Source: Faecalicoccus pleomorphus DSM 20574 (GTDB lineage: Bacteria > Bacillota_I > Bacilli_A > Erysipelotrichales > Erysipelotrichaceae). From it: a DNA stretch of 64,000 nt. The notes under the pieces were generated by a model that worked only from the letters and a program-made list of their open reading frames with translations, had not been told where the DNA came from and did not search any database. A program made the position numbers and the translations under genes. The DNA is taken from positions 62,001 through 126,000 of the forward strand of contig NZ_ATUT01000002.1 of assembly GCF_000420345.1 (NCBI RefSeq), given 5' to 3'. Shown here in pieces: positions 41,315 to 49,878 of the stretch; position 1 is the first letter of the stretch, and each line of letters starts with the position of its first letter.

Positions 41315-42430
41315 ATGTGTAACGCTTTAGGTATCGTGACTTACAATGACCCGAATGTGTATGTAAGAGGTCTTCAAAAATATCGCCCAATTGCGGCATT
41401 TAACTTTATTGGACGTTATCGTCTGGTGGATTTTCCATTATCAAACATGGCCAATTCTGGTATCCATGATATCAAGGTTTTTGTCAATGGAAATCCTCGT
41501 TCCTTGATTGATCATATTGGCAGTGGACGTCAGTATAATATCAACTCCAAACATGGAAAGATCGAGCTGATTCCATTATATCGGGAAGATGGTTCTGTGA
41601 AATATGTATCAGATGTACAAAGCTATTATGATCAGTTGTATTCCATCGAACAAAACAACAATGATTATGTGATCATTGCACCAGTCAATATGATTTACAT
41701 GGCCAACTATGCGGATTTATTGGATCAGCATATGGAAAGTGGTGCGGAAATCACCATGTTATATCAGAATGTAGATAATGCCAAAGATCATTACATCAAC
41801 TGTGATGTGATTCAGATGAATCGTCAAAAAGGTGTATTGAGCATTGAAAGCAACTTAGGAAATTATAAGAATCGTCAGCTTTCTCTACAGACGTATATTA
41901 TGTCCAAAGAAATCTTTGTTTCGCTTGTAAAAGAGGCAACAAAGGTCAGCAGTATGTACTGGTTTAAGGATATTGTCAATGATCATTGTAAAGATATGGA
42001 TATCCGTGGGGTAAACTTCCGTGGTGGTGTTTACTGCATCAATGATCTGAAATCTTATTTTGACAGTAATATGGCAATCTTGGATGAAGCTAATATGCGT
42101 GAATTCTCTAATCCAAAATGGCCAGCTTATACAAGAACCAATGACAGTGCACCAGCCATCTATTTGAACGGGGGAAGCGCAGTAGGCTCTTTTGTATCCA
42201 ACAGTTGTGAGGTACATGGTCAGATTGTCAATTCGATCGTAGGTCGTGCCTGCAAGATCGGTAAAAATGCCGTTGTGGAAAATTGCTTGATCATGCCGGG
42301 TGTAACAATCGGAGATAATGCGGTATTAAAGAATGTGATCGTGGATAAATACGCCAAGATCGTGAAGAAAAAAGATTTAGCAGGTACAGAAGAAGAACCT
42401 TTGTACATCGGAAGAAGGGAGAATATCTAA
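41315..42430 (+). CDS. glgD: Glucose-1-phosphate adenylyltransferase-like subunit GlgD
   Basis: A 371-residue GlgC paralogue that lacks the N-terminal GGRGTRL loop (the protein begins MCNALGIVTYNDPNVYVRGL). It keeps the FIGRYRLVDFPLSN block and the C-terminal beta-helix. GlgD pairs with GlgC in Firmicutes and changes its activity and regulation. It starts 6 bases after glgC and overlaps glgA by one base (TAATG), so the three proteins are probably made in balance. Confidence 0.93.
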   Translation: MCNALGIVTYNDPNVYVRGLQKYRPIAAFNFIGRYRLVDFPLSNMANSGIHDIKVFVNGNPRSLIDHIGSGRQYNINSKHGKIELIPLYREDGSVKYVSDVQSYYDQLYSIEQNNNDYVIIAPVNMIYMANYADLLDQHMESGAEITMLYQNVDNAKDHYINCDVIQMNRQKGVLSIESNLGNYKNRQLSLQTYIMSKEIFVSLVKEATKVSSMYWFKDIVNDHCKDMDIRGVNFRGGVYCINDLKSYFDSNMAILDEANMREFSNPKWPAYTRTNDSAPAIYLNGGSAVGSFVSNSCEVHGQIVNSIVGRACKIGKNAVVENCLIMPGVTIGDNAVLKNVIVDKYAKIVKKKDLAGTEEEPLYIGRRENI

Positions 42431-43875
42431 TGGCATCAATTTTAATGGTTGCAGGTGAAGGGCTTCCTTTTATTAAAACCGGTGGACTTGCGGATGTAAT
42501 CGGTTCTTTACCGGCTGCTTTGACACAACAGGGGCATGAAGTTAAAGTCGTTATGCCTTTATATCGTAAAATTGCGGAAAAATACATGGATGAACTGTAT
42601 TTTGATTGTGAGTTTTCTGTTTCCATTGCGTATCATGAAGTACCGGTACGTGTCTATTCCAAGATGGAAGGGGATGTATGCTTCTTCTTTATTCAACATC
42701 AGGGATATTTTGAAAGAGATACGTTGTATGGCTATGATGATGATGGAGAACGTTTTGCGTATTTCCAAAAAGCTGTGATTGAAATGTTGAATCAGCTAAA
42801 TTACTGGCCAAATATCATTCATTGTCATGACTGGCATACCGGAATGATTCCTTGTATGGTCAAAGAAACACATGATAACGATGCACGCTATCGCAGTATT
42901 CGATTCGTTTATACGATTCACAATTTGGCTTATCAGGGAAACTTTGGCCCGGAAATGCTGGATAGTTGTTTAGGACTTCCTTATTATTTGCTGGATAATG
43001 GAAATGTTCGCTTTGATGGTGGTATTTCCTTTATGAAATCCGGTATCCTATATGCGGATAAGGTGACAACGGTTTCGCCAACGTATGCACAGGAGATCTT
43101 AACACCGCAATATGGTGAGCATTTAGAAGCAATTCTGAATATGCGTAAATATGATTTGTGGGGCATCGTAAACGGAATCGATATCAATTTATGGAATCCA
43201 AAAACGGATCCGGAGATTCCGTATCATTTTGATAAAGTCAATATTGAAAAACAGAAAAAACAAAACAAATTGGCTTTACAAAAAGAGTTGGGATTAAAAG
43301 AAGATGAGAATGTCATGTTGGTAGGATGTGTCAGTCGATTGACATGGCAAAAAGGCTTCTATTTGATGATGGAACAATTGGATGCCTTATGTGCTGCACC
43401 GATTCAATTAGTGATCTTAGGTAGTGGTGAAAGTCAGATTGAAAACAAATTCAGGGATTTGGAAAACGGAAACAAAGGAAAGATTTGTTTCTATTATGGA
43501 TACAACGAAAGCTTAGCGCATCGTATCTATGCTGCCAGTGATCTGTTCTTAATGCCATCGTTATTTGAACCATGTGGTATTTCACAGCTTTGTTCTATGC
43601 GCTATGGAACACTGCCGCTGGTACGTGAAACCGGTGGTTTAAAAGATACGGTCAATCCGTATAACGAATATGATAAGAGCGGAAACGGATTCAGTTTTGA
43701 GCATTATGATTCCAATGAATTGATGAACACGCTGTATTATGCGATCGATGTTTATTACAACCGTAAAGAAGATTGGAAGATTTTACAGACTAATGCGCTG
43801 AATACGGATGTAAGCTGGGCCAACAGTGCCAAAACATATTCGTTGTTATATGATGAATTGATGGCTAATTCATGA
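42430..43875 (+). CDS. glgA: Glycogen synthase
   Basis: A 481-residue GT5 glycosyltransferase. It has KTGGLADVIGSLP (about residues 15-27, ADP-glucose binding), HCHDWHTGMIP, a GIVNGID segment, and the C-terminal nucleotide-binding half with SLFEPCGISQL (the E-X7-E region). It extends alpha-1,4-glucan from ADP-glucose. It overlaps glgD by one base and the DUF523 gene by four. Branching enzyme and phosphorylase genes are not in the window. Confidence 0.96.
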   Translation: MASILMVAGEGLPFIKTGGLADVIGSLPAALTQQGHEVKVVMPLYRKIAEKYMDELYFDCEFSVSIAYHEVPVRVYSKMEGDVCFFFIQHQGYFERDTLYGYDDDGERFAYFQKAVIEMLNQLNYWPNIIHCHDWHTGMIPCMVKETHDNDARYRSIRFVYTIHNLAYQGNFGPEMLDSCLGLPYYLLDNGNVRFDGGISFMKSGILYADKVTTVSPTYAQEILTPQYGEHLEAILNMRKYDLWGIVNGIDINLWNPKTDPEIPYHFDKVNIEKQKKQNKLALQKELGLKEDENVMLVGCVSRLTWQKGFYLMMEQLDALCAAPIQLVILGSGESQIENKFRDLENGNKGKICFYYGYNESLAHRIYAASDLFLMPSLFEPCGISQLCSMRYGTLPLVRETGGLKDTVNPYNEYDKSGNGFSFEHYDSNELMNTLYYAIDVYYNRKEDWKILQTNALNTDVSWANSAKTYSLLYDELMANS

Positions 43876-44282
43876 GAGTTTCCGTCAGTGCATGTCTGGT
43901 CGGTCAAAAGTGTCGCTATGACGGAAACCACTGCAAAAGGGATATACTCGATACATTCTTAAAAGAACATGAAATTATACCGGTATGTCCGGAATGCTTA
44001 GCCGGCTTTTCCATTCCACGAGAACCAATTGAAATTTTGGATGGCAAAGTGATTACTAGATCTGGGAAAGATGTAACGTCATCTTTAGAAAAGGGCGTAG
44101 AAAAAGCGTTATCCATCTTAAAAGAAAACAAAATAGAGATTGTGATCTTAAAAAGTCGCTCGCCTAGTTGTGGTGTCGGCTTTACATACGATGGAACCTT
44201 TAGTGGTTGTCTGATCCAACAGGATGGAATGTTTGCCAGGGCACTAAAAAAGAATGGTTTCTTCATTCTTCAAGTTGACTGA
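43872..44282 (+). CDS. DUF523 family protein
   Basis: A 136-residue DUF523 protein with SACLVGQKCRYDG at the N-terminus, PVCPECLAGFSIPREP, and LKSRSPSCGVG near residue 100; several Cys are conserved. The function is not known, although the Cys pattern suggests metal or sulfur chemistry. It overlaps glgA by ATGA, so it is translated from the glycogen operon message, an unexpected partner. There is no membrane segment. The operon ends here, and the next promoter follows within 10 bases. Confidence 0.85.
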   Translation: MRVSVSACLVGQKCRYDGNHCKRDILDTFLKEHEIIPVCPECLAGFSIPREPIEILDGKVITRSGKDVTSSLEKGVEKALSILKENKIEIVILKSRSPSCGVGFTYDGTFSGCLIQQDGMFARALKKNGFFILQVD

Positions 44283-44289
44283 AATTGTA

Positions 44290-44318
44290 TTGATTTATTG
44301 AGGGAAATGGACTAAAAT
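44290..44318 (+). promoter_or_regulatory. ptsH promoter
   Basis: TTGATT (44290-44295), a 17-base spacer, TAAAAT (44313-44318). Confidence 0.6.
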
Positions 44319-44350
44319 ATTTTTAGATTTACTTTAGGAGGATATTTATA

Positions 44351-44617
44351 ATGAAACAAGTTACTGTAACTGTAGTTGATCCAGTAGGATTACATGCTCG
44401 TCCTGCCACTGTGGCTGTAAACGCTGCCAGCAAATTCAAAAGTGAAATCAACGTGGCTTTCAAAGGACGTGAAGTAAACATGAAATCAATCATGGGTGTT
44501 ATGTCTTTAGGAATCCCAACACAGTCTGAAATCACAATCAGCTGCTCTGGTGAAGACGAAGAAGAAGCAATTGCTGCTATTGAAGAAGTACTTCGCGCAC
44601 AGAAAATTATTGCTTAA
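44351..44617 (+). CDS. ptsH: HPr phosphocarrier protein
   Basis: An 88-residue HPr. GLHARPA carries the phosphorylated His15, and MKSIMGVMSLG carries Ser46, the site for HPr kinase. It transfers phosphate from Enzyme I to sugar-specific PTS components and, when Ser-phosphorylated, serves CcpA-type catabolite control. TTAGGAGGAT precedes the ATG. Unlike the common ptsHI operon, no ptsI follows; the gene is monocistronic, with its own promoter and terminator. Confidence 0.96.
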   Translation: MKQVTVTVVDPVGLHARPATVAVNAASKFKSEINVAFKGREVNMKSIMGVMSLGIPTQSEITISCSGEDEEEAIAAIEEVLRAQKIIA

Positions 44618-44622
44618 TGTAT

Positions 44623-44648
44623 AAAAAAGCCGAAAGGCTTTTTTTTTG
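44623..44648 (+). terminator. ptsH terminator
   Basis: AAAAAAGCC-GAAA-GGCTTTTTT, a stable GAAA tetraloop and a long T run. Confidence 0.9.
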
Positions 44649-44748
44649 GCCCTTTCTTAGAAGTTTTTATCAAATTGATAATCTTTATATTTATACAAAA
44701 TTTAATATATGTATATAACTTGAAACATAATGAAAATTGTATTATGAA

Positions 44749-44776
44749 TTGAAAATATTTTTCATAGGGGTATAAT
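44749..44776 (+). promoter_or_regulatory. Promoter of the DUF969-DUF979-pcp operon
   Basis: TTGAAA (44749-44754), a 16-base spacer, TATAAT (44771-44776). The preceding 90 bases are extremely A+T-rich, like an UP element. The palindrome TTATCAA-A-TTGATAA lies at 44667-44681. Confidence 0.6.
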
Positions 44777-44832
44777 AAAACTATATTTTGTGGAAATCTT
44801 CGCAGAGTGAATAATAAGGAGGGAGAAACTTT

Positions 44833-45513
44833 ATGGAGATTTTGAAATTGCTCGGAATCTTGATCGTAGTTGTTGGGTTTATCTTAAAGTTAGACTCCAT
44901 ACTGATCATCATGGTTGCGGCCATCGTGACAGCACTTGTTTCCGGCATTGATGTTGTTACATTTTTACAGACATTAGGATCCAGTTTTGTATCCAATCGA
45001 AGCATGTGTACATTTATCATCGTCCTTGTCTTGACAGGAACTTTGGAACGAAATGGTCTGAAACAGGCAGCGGCCGATTTAATGGCGAAATTTAAAAATG
45101 CATCAGCTGGTCTGATCATCGGTATATATGGTATCATTCGTCTGATTTTTGGTGCATTTAATATCAGTGTTGGTGGTGCTGCCAGTTTTATTCGCCCAAT
45201 CGTAATGCCAATGGCTCAAGCTATCGTAGAAAAAGATGGACATCCGATTGCAGAAGAATATTTGGAACAATTAAAAGGAATGTCTTCTGCCATGGATAAT
45301 GTGGCATGGTTCTTTGGACAGGTTTTGTTTGTTGGTACAAGTGGTATGTTGTTAGTGCAATCTACATTGGCAGATTTAGGCTATCAGGTAGAATTGATCG
45401 ATTTGGCCAGTGTACAAATTCCTGTTGCCTTGATCGCAACAGCATGTGCCATTGTTTACTACTTCTTAAAAGATAAGAAACTGGCTAAGAAATATGCAGG
45501 AGGTGCGAAGTAA
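44833..45513 (+). CDS. DUF969 family membrane protein
   Basis: A 226-residue polytopic protein (about five or six segments) of the DUF969 family, with FVSNRSMCTFIIVLVLTGTLERNGL and FNISVGGAASFIRPIVMPMAQ. It is always paired with a DUF979 protein, which starts on the last base of this gene. The pair resembles a two-part secondary transporter, and the linked pcp gene suggests pyroglutamate or pyroglutamyl peptides as substrate. That is an inference from context. AAGGAGGGAG precedes the ATG. Confidence 0.86.
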   Translation: MEILKLLGILIVVVGFILKLDSILIIMVAAIVTALVSGIDVVTFLQTLGSSFVSNRSMCTFIIVLVLTGTLERNGLKQAAADLMAKFKNASAGLIIGIYGIIRLIFGAFNISVGGAASFIRPIVMPMAQAIVEKDGHPIAEEYLEQLKGMSSAMDNVAWFFGQVLFVGTSGMLLVQSTLADLGYQVELIDLASVQIPVALIATACAIVYYFLKDKKLAKKYAGGAK

Positions 45514-46469
45514 TGACAAATCCTATTGAATATTTCATGAGCGCTGAAATAACCATGTCGGATAAACTGTTGGAAATCATGTATTTTGTGATCGGTTTGA
45601 TTGCGATTTATGTTGCAATTCGAAATTTGAATGACAAAAGCAATGACAAACGGTATGGAACATTCGCATTCTGGTTTTTATTAGGTTTGATGTTTGTGAT
45701 TGGAAAATGGATTCCGCCGATGTATACAGGAATCTTGATGGTTTTAATGGTATTAAGTCCTATCTTAAAACAAGTAAAAGCAGGTTCTGAACCAAGTCCT
45801 TCGGTAGAAGAGATGACAAAGAACTACAAGAAAATTGGCTTTAAAGTCTTCATTCCTGCGGTATCGATTGGTGCATTTGCCTTAATTGCGGCTTTGTTTA
45901 CTACGATTTCTCCATTGTTTGGTATGGGGGTCGGCGTTGTAGTGGGTATCATCTTGTTGATGATCTTCTCAAAAGACAACAAGCCTTCTGTTTTCTTAAA
46001 TGATGGACGAAGAATGTTGGATATCGTTGGGCCATTAAGCATGCTGCCTACACTATTGGCTGCCTTAGGGGCTGTCTTTACGACTGCCGGTGTTGGGGAT
46101 GTGATTTCCGGTATCGTATCCAATATAATTCCTGAAGGAAATGTCGCAATCGGTATCATTGTGTATGCCGTAGGTATGGCATTGTTTACTATGGTCATGG
46201 GAAATGCGTTTGCGGCCATCACCGTTATGACAGTGGGAATCGGGGCACCGTTTGTATTAGCACATGGAGCGGATCCGGTAATTATTGGATCGTTGGCATT
46301 GACTTGCGGATATTGCGGTACATTATGTACACCGATGGCGGCCAACTTTAATATCGTTCCAGTCGCGGTACTGGAGATGAAGGATGACTACGGGGTTATT
46401 AAAAATCAGGTTGTTATTGCCGGAATCATGCTGGTTGTTCAGATTATTATGATGATTGTATTATCATAA
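45513..46469 (+). CDS. DUF979 family membrane protein
   Basis: A 318-residue polytopic protein (about nine segments) of the DUF979 family, with FWFLLGLMFVIGKWIPPMYTGILM, MGNAFAAITVMTVGIGAPF and TCGYCGTLCTPMAANFNIVP near the C-terminus. It is the partner of the DUF969 protein and overlaps it by one base (TAATG). Probably the second half of one permease. The pcp gene begins 12 bases downstream. Confidence 0.86.
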   Translation: MTNPIEYFMSAEITMSDKLLEIMYFVIGLIAIYVAIRNLNDKSNDKRYGTFAFWFLLGLMFVIGKWIPPMYTGILMVLMVLSPILKQVKAGSEPSPSVEEMTKNYKKIGFKVFIPAVSIGAFALIAALFTTISPLFGMGVGVVVGIILLMIFSKDNKPSVFLNDGRRMLDIVGPLSMLPTLLAALGAVFTTAGVGDVISGIVSNIIPEGNVAIGIIVYAVGMALFTMVMGNAFAAITVMTVGIGAPFVLAHGADPVIIGSLALTCGYCGTLCTPMAANFNIVPVAVLEMKDDYGVIKNQVVIAGIMLVVQIIMMIVLS

Positions 46470-46481
46470 GGAGTAAAAGTG

Positions 46482-47129
46482 ATGAAAAAGATTTTGATTA
46501 CAGGTTTTGATCCATTTGGCGGAGAATCCATTAATCCGGCTTTTGAAGCGGTTAAACTGTTGCCGGATACAATTGCAGGGGCACAGGTGATTAAATTGGA
46601 AGTGCCGACTGTATTTGGAAAGGGACCACAAAAAACGATCGATGCGATCGAAGAATATAAACCGGATTATGTCCTTTGTATTGGACAGGCTGGCGGTCGT
46701 TCCCAATTAACACCGGAATTTGTCGGTATCAACTATGTGCAGGCGCGTATTCCGGATAATGAAGGAAATCAGCCGATGAACCAACCTTTGGTTGAAGGTG
46801 CTCCCCAGGCTTACTTTGCGACAATACCGGTTCATGCGATGGTAGAAAAGATCAAGGCCAATGGCATTCCGGCTTCTGTTTCTTATACAGCCGGTACGTA
46901 TGTATGTAACGCAATGTTGTATTGTGTCATGCATGCCCTTTATACAAAATATCCGAATGTAAAGGGTGGATTCATGCATGTGCCATTTGCGACAGAGCAA
47001 ACAGTCAATCAGCCGGCCGGTACACCGGGCATGAATTTAAAAGATATTGCCAAAGGAATTCAGGCAGCTGTAGAAGCTATTCTGGAAAATGAAGAAGATA
47101 TCCAAATCGTAGGAGGAGAAACTCATTGA
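46482..47129 (+). CDS. pcp: Pyrrolidone-carboxylate peptidase (pyroglutamyl peptidase I)
   Basis: A 215-residue cysteine peptidase of family C15: LITGFDPFGGESINPA at the N-terminus, GQAGGRSQLTPEFVGIN (catalytic Glu region), SYTAGTYVCNAMLY with the catalytic Cys (about residue 142) and GGFMHVPF with the catalytic His (about 166). It removes N-terminal pyroglutamate from peptides, releasing 5-oxoproline. AAGGAG supports the ATG at 46482 rather than the GTG one codon earlier. It sits in an operon with the DUF969/979 transporter and a GGCT-like enzyme. Confidence 0.95.
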   Translation: MKKILITGFDPFGGESINPAFEAVKLLPDTIAGAQVIKLEVPTVFGKGPQKTIDAIEEYKPDYVLCIGQAGGRSQLTPEFVGINYVQARIPDNEGNQPMNQPLVEGAPQAYFATIPVHAMVEKIKANGIPASVSYTAGTYVCNAMLYCVMHALYTKYPNVKGGFMHVPFATEQTVNQPAGTPGMNLKDIAKGIQAAVEAILENEEDIQIVGGETH

Positions 47130-47602
47130 TCTTTGAGCCGGTAACATTGGAAAAAGACTGCTGGATCAGTGGTATAGAAAAGAAGACAAGTCCAGATACA
47201 TTATATGAAGACTTACCCGTACTTTCCAAAGAATTTGCGAAAATCAAGCCATCGATAAAAAATCCGATCCGACCTCTGACAACTTGTGTTGCGACCGGAA
47301 AGACGAAAATCTTTATGGGTGATTTTGTGGAACGAAAGGATTCTAACTTTGCATCGTTGTCGATAAAAAAAGGACAGCTTTTGGTCAAGGTCAAAGTTCC
47401 TTTTCGCTTCCAGGCATTTCTGCCGGCCAAAGTAGCCGGTATTCGTAAGGAATTCTATCAGCACTGGTTGCCGGATAGTGGCTATGTTTCGTTGCAATGG
47501 CAGGATTTGGAGGTCTATCATTATCGACGTCGTTATTTTCGAAAGTCTCGTAAAATGGTCATGGAACTTTGGTTTTTATTAGAAAATAAGAAGGAAGATT
47601 GA
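47126..47602 (+). CDS. Unrecognised 158-residue protein in the pcp operon
   Basis: A soluble 158-residue protein I cannot place firmly. It has alternating beta strands, a strongly basic and aromatic C-terminal part (YHYRRRYFRKSRK) and KVKVPFRFQAFLPAKVAGIRKEF in the middle; it could belong to the GyrI-like/effector-binding fold, but this is only an impression. The start is a TTG overlapping the pcp stop by four bases, 7 bases after AGGAGGAG. It lies between pcp and a GGCT-like gene, so a link to 5-oxoproline metabolism or sensing is possible. Confidence 0.65.
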   Translation: MIFEPVTLEKDCWISGIEKKTSPDTLYEDLPVLSKEFAKIKPSIKNPIRPLTTCVATGKTKIFMGDFVERKDSNFASLSIKKGQLLVKVKVPFRFQAFLPAKVAGIRKEFYQHWLPDSGYVSLQWQDLEVYHYRRRYFRKSRKMVMELWFLLENKKED

Positions 47603-47603
47603 A

Positions 47604-48059
47604 TTGAAAGAACAAGAATTTTTAAAGCTTGCTTATGCAGCCTACGGAAGCAACCTGCATCTAAAACAGATGGAAGTGCGTTGTCCTACTGCAGAATGCA
47701 TAGGAAAGGGATATCTTGAAGATTATCAGCTGGTCTTTGGAAAACGCGGTTTTCTGGATGTAGTACCTTGTCCGGGACAGAAAGTTCAGGTCGGTTTATT
47801 CAAGGTGACAGATACCGATCTTCAGGCCTTAGATGAATATGAAGAATATCCGGAGTTATATGATCGTATTACCGTTTCTATCCAAACCGAATCAAAGGAG
47901 AAGATACAGGCTTTTGTCTATAAGATGAATCCTTATGATACGATGGAAAAACCGACAGATGCTTACTGGACTACGATCAATGAAGGGTATGATAATTTCT
48001 CTTTTGATAAAAAGGATCTGGAAGATGCTTTATCGAAAATCGATGAAGAGGTCAAATGA
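47604..48059 (+). CDS. Gamma-glutamylcyclotransferase-like (AIG2/GGCT) protein
   Basis: A 151-residue GGCT-fold protein: YAAYGSNLHLKQM is the substrate-binding YGSN motif, LVFGKRGFLDVVP follows, and LDEYEEYPELYDR holds the catalytic Glu region. Family members turn gamma-glutamyl amino acids or amines into 5-oxoproline plus the free amine. It starts at TTG one base after the previous stop, behind AAGGAAG. Together with pcp, two different routes to 5-oxoproline sit in one operon. The stop codon lies in the terminator stem-loop. Confidence 0.84.
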   Translation: MKEQEFLKLAYAAYGSNLHLKQMEVRCPTAECIGKGYLEDYQLVFGKRGFLDVVPCPGQKVQVGLFKVTDTDLQALDEYEEYPELYDRITVSIQTESKEKIQAFVYKMNPYDTMEKPTDAYWTTINEGYDNFSFDKKDLEDALSKIDEEVK

Positions 48060-48068
48060 CCTCTTTTT
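48046..48068 (+). terminator. Terminator of the pcp operon, overlapping the stop codon
   Basis: Perfect stem AAGAGGTC/GACCTCTT, loop of 4, then T. Confidence 0.85.
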
Positions 48069-48109
48069 CATTATATAGGTATGAAAACGATTTCATTTTA
48101 TAGAAAAAA

Positions 48110-48118
48110 TGATATAAT
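48110..48118 (+). promoter_or_regulatory. Extended -10 promoter of the phosphoglucomutase gene
   Basis: TG-A-TATAAT (48110-48118), the consensus extended -10; the -35 is weak. Confidence 0.6.
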
Positions 48119-48147
48119 AAATCTAGATTTTAGGAGGATTATTGTTT

Positions 48148-49848
48148 ATGTCTATTGTTGAAGAAAGATATGAAAAATGGGTCAGCCACCCTAATTTGGA
48201 TCCACGTTATAAAGACGAGTTGAATAATATGGATGCCCAGGAAAAAAATGATGCCTTTTATACGCTGATTGAATTTGGGACAGCCGGCATGCGTGGTTTA
48301 TTAGGACCTGGAACGAATCGTATCAACATTCACACGATCCGCAAAGCAACACAGGGATATGCCAATTACATCAAAAAAGCCGGTGAAGCTGCCTGTAAAG
48401 CCGGTATAGCCATCGGGTATGATAACCGTCACATGTCAAAAGAATTTGCCTTTGACTGTGCTGATTTACTGGCCAAGAATAATATCGCATCCTACGTGTT
48501 TGAATCTCTTCGTCCGACACCGGAATTAAGTTTTGCGGTGCGCCATCTTCATTGTTTTGGCGGTATCATGATTACGGCCAGCCACAATCCAAAGGAATAT
48601 AACGGATATAAGCTCTATGACGATAAAGGATGTCAGTTAGTTCCGGCTTTGGCAGGTCAGGTCATTGATGAGGTTAATGCGATTGAAGATGAATTAGCCA
48701 TCGATGCCAATTGTACAGAGGAACAAAAGAAGCTGGTTACCGTTATTGGTAAAGAAGTGGATGAAGAATACTATAAAAATGTATTAAGCATTCAATTGAA
48801 TCCGGATGTGAAAAAAGATATCAAAATCGTGTTCTCTCCAGAGCATGGTACAGCGAATATTCCTGTACAGGAAGTATATAAACGTGCGGGTTATACATGC
48901 ATTCCGGTTGTGGAACAATGTACCCCGGATCCGGATTTCTCAAATACGCCAACACCAAATCCGGAACAGCCGGGTGCGTATGAACTGGCTTTAAAATATG
49001 CCAGAGAAAACGATGCTGATGTGATTCTGGTTTGTGATCCGGATGCCGATCGTATGGGTGTTGGGGTAAAACACAATGGAGACTATGTTGTCTTAACCGG
49101 AAACCAGTCTGGTTCGGTTGAAATCGAATATATTTGTTCGCAGTTAAAAGAAAAGGGTCTGATGCCGGAAAATCCGGTGATGTTCAATACCGTTGTCACA
49201 AGTGATCTTGGAGAAAAGGTTGCGGCGGATTATGGTGTAGAAACCGAAAAGACATTGACTGGATTTAAGTTCATTGGTGAAAAAGTGGCCAAGTATGAAG
49301 TGACACATGAAAAGAATTATGTCTTTGGATATGAAGAATCGTATGGTTCTTTGATTAAACCATTTGTTCGTGATAAAGATGCACCGCAGGCTTGTTTGAT
49401 GTTGGCGGAAGCAGCCAGCTTCTATAAGCAGCAGGGTAAAGATCTGGTAGATGTACTTGACAGCTTGTATGAACGTCACGGAACGTATGAAGAAAGTCAG
49501 GTTGCCTTGACATTGTCAGGGGAAGCCGGTGCCAATCGTATCAAAGAAATTCTTGCGGATTTAAGAAAAGATGCGCCAACTGAAATCAATGGTTCAAAGG
49601 TTGTTCGCAGTGAGGATTATAAAGAATGTACGATCAAGGAAGGCGATACGGTAACAGAATTGACCGGATTTACAAAATCGGATGTTTTGAAATATTATCT
49701 GGAGGATGGAAGCTGGATTGCCGTTCGTCCAAGTGGTACAGAACCTAAGTGTAAATTCTATTATTGTATCAAAGGAAATTCCAAAGAGGATGCACATGAA
49801 AAAACAGTGGCCTACCAGCAGGCTATGAAAGAACTGACAAACAGCTAA
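48148..49848 (+). CDS. pgcA: Phospho-sugar mutase (phosphoglucomutase/phosphomannomutase)
   Basis: A 566-residue alpha-D-phosphohexomutase. It has FGTAGMRGLLGPGTNRIN near the N-terminus, the active-site serine in ITASHNPKEYNGYK, metal-binding DPDADRMGVGV, sugar-binding GYEESYGS and the phosphate-binding RPSGTEPKCKFY. It interconverts glucose-1-phosphate and glucose-6-phosphate, feeding glgC and UDP-sugar synthesis. AGGAGGAT is 8 bases before the ATG at 48148; a TTG two codons earlier is too close. The symbol is by analogy with the Bacillus enzyme. Confidence 0.94.
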   Translation: MSIVEERYEKWVSHPNLDPRYKDELNNMDAQEKNDAFYTLIEFGTAGMRGLLGPGTNRINIHTIRKATQGYANYIKKAGEAACKAGIAIGYDNRHMSKEFAFDCADLLAKNNIASYVFESLRPTPELSFAVRHLHCFGGIMITASHNPKEYNGYKLYDDKGCQLVPALAGQVIDEVNAIEDELAIDANCTEEQKKLVTVIGKEVDEEYYKNVLSIQLNPDVKKDIKIVFSPEHGTANIPVQEVYKRAGYTCIPVVEQCTPDPDFSNTPTPNPEQPGAYELALKYARENDADVILVCDPDADRMGVGVKHNGDYVVLTGNQSGSVEIEYICSQLKEKGLMPENPVMFNTVVTSDLGEKVAADYGVETEKTLTGFKFIGEKVAKYEVTHEKNYVFGYEESYGSLIKPFVRDKDAPQACLMLAEAASFYKQQGKDLVDVLDSLYERHGTYEESQVALTLSGEAGANRIKEILADLRKDAPTEINGSKVVRSEDYKECTIKEGDTVTELTGFTKSDVLKYYLEDGSWIAVRPSGTEPKCKFYYCIKGNSKEDAHEKTVAYQQAMKELTNS

Positions 49849-49850
49849 TG

Positions 49851-49878
49851 AAAAAGGATCGCAGATGCGGTCCTTTTA
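49851..49878. terminator. Bidirectional terminator between convergent genes
   Basis: AAAAGGATCGC/GCGGTCCTTTT (one wobble), 4-nt loop; it lies between phosphoglucomutase (+) and the aminotransferase (-) and touches the stop codon of the latter. Confidence 0.8.

Noticed and set aside
44667-44681. Palindrome TTATCAA-A-TTGATAA as a definite operator of the DUF969 operon
   Set aside because: It is about 70 bases upstream of the -35 in extremely A+T-rich DNA, where such palindromes arise easily; too weak to call.
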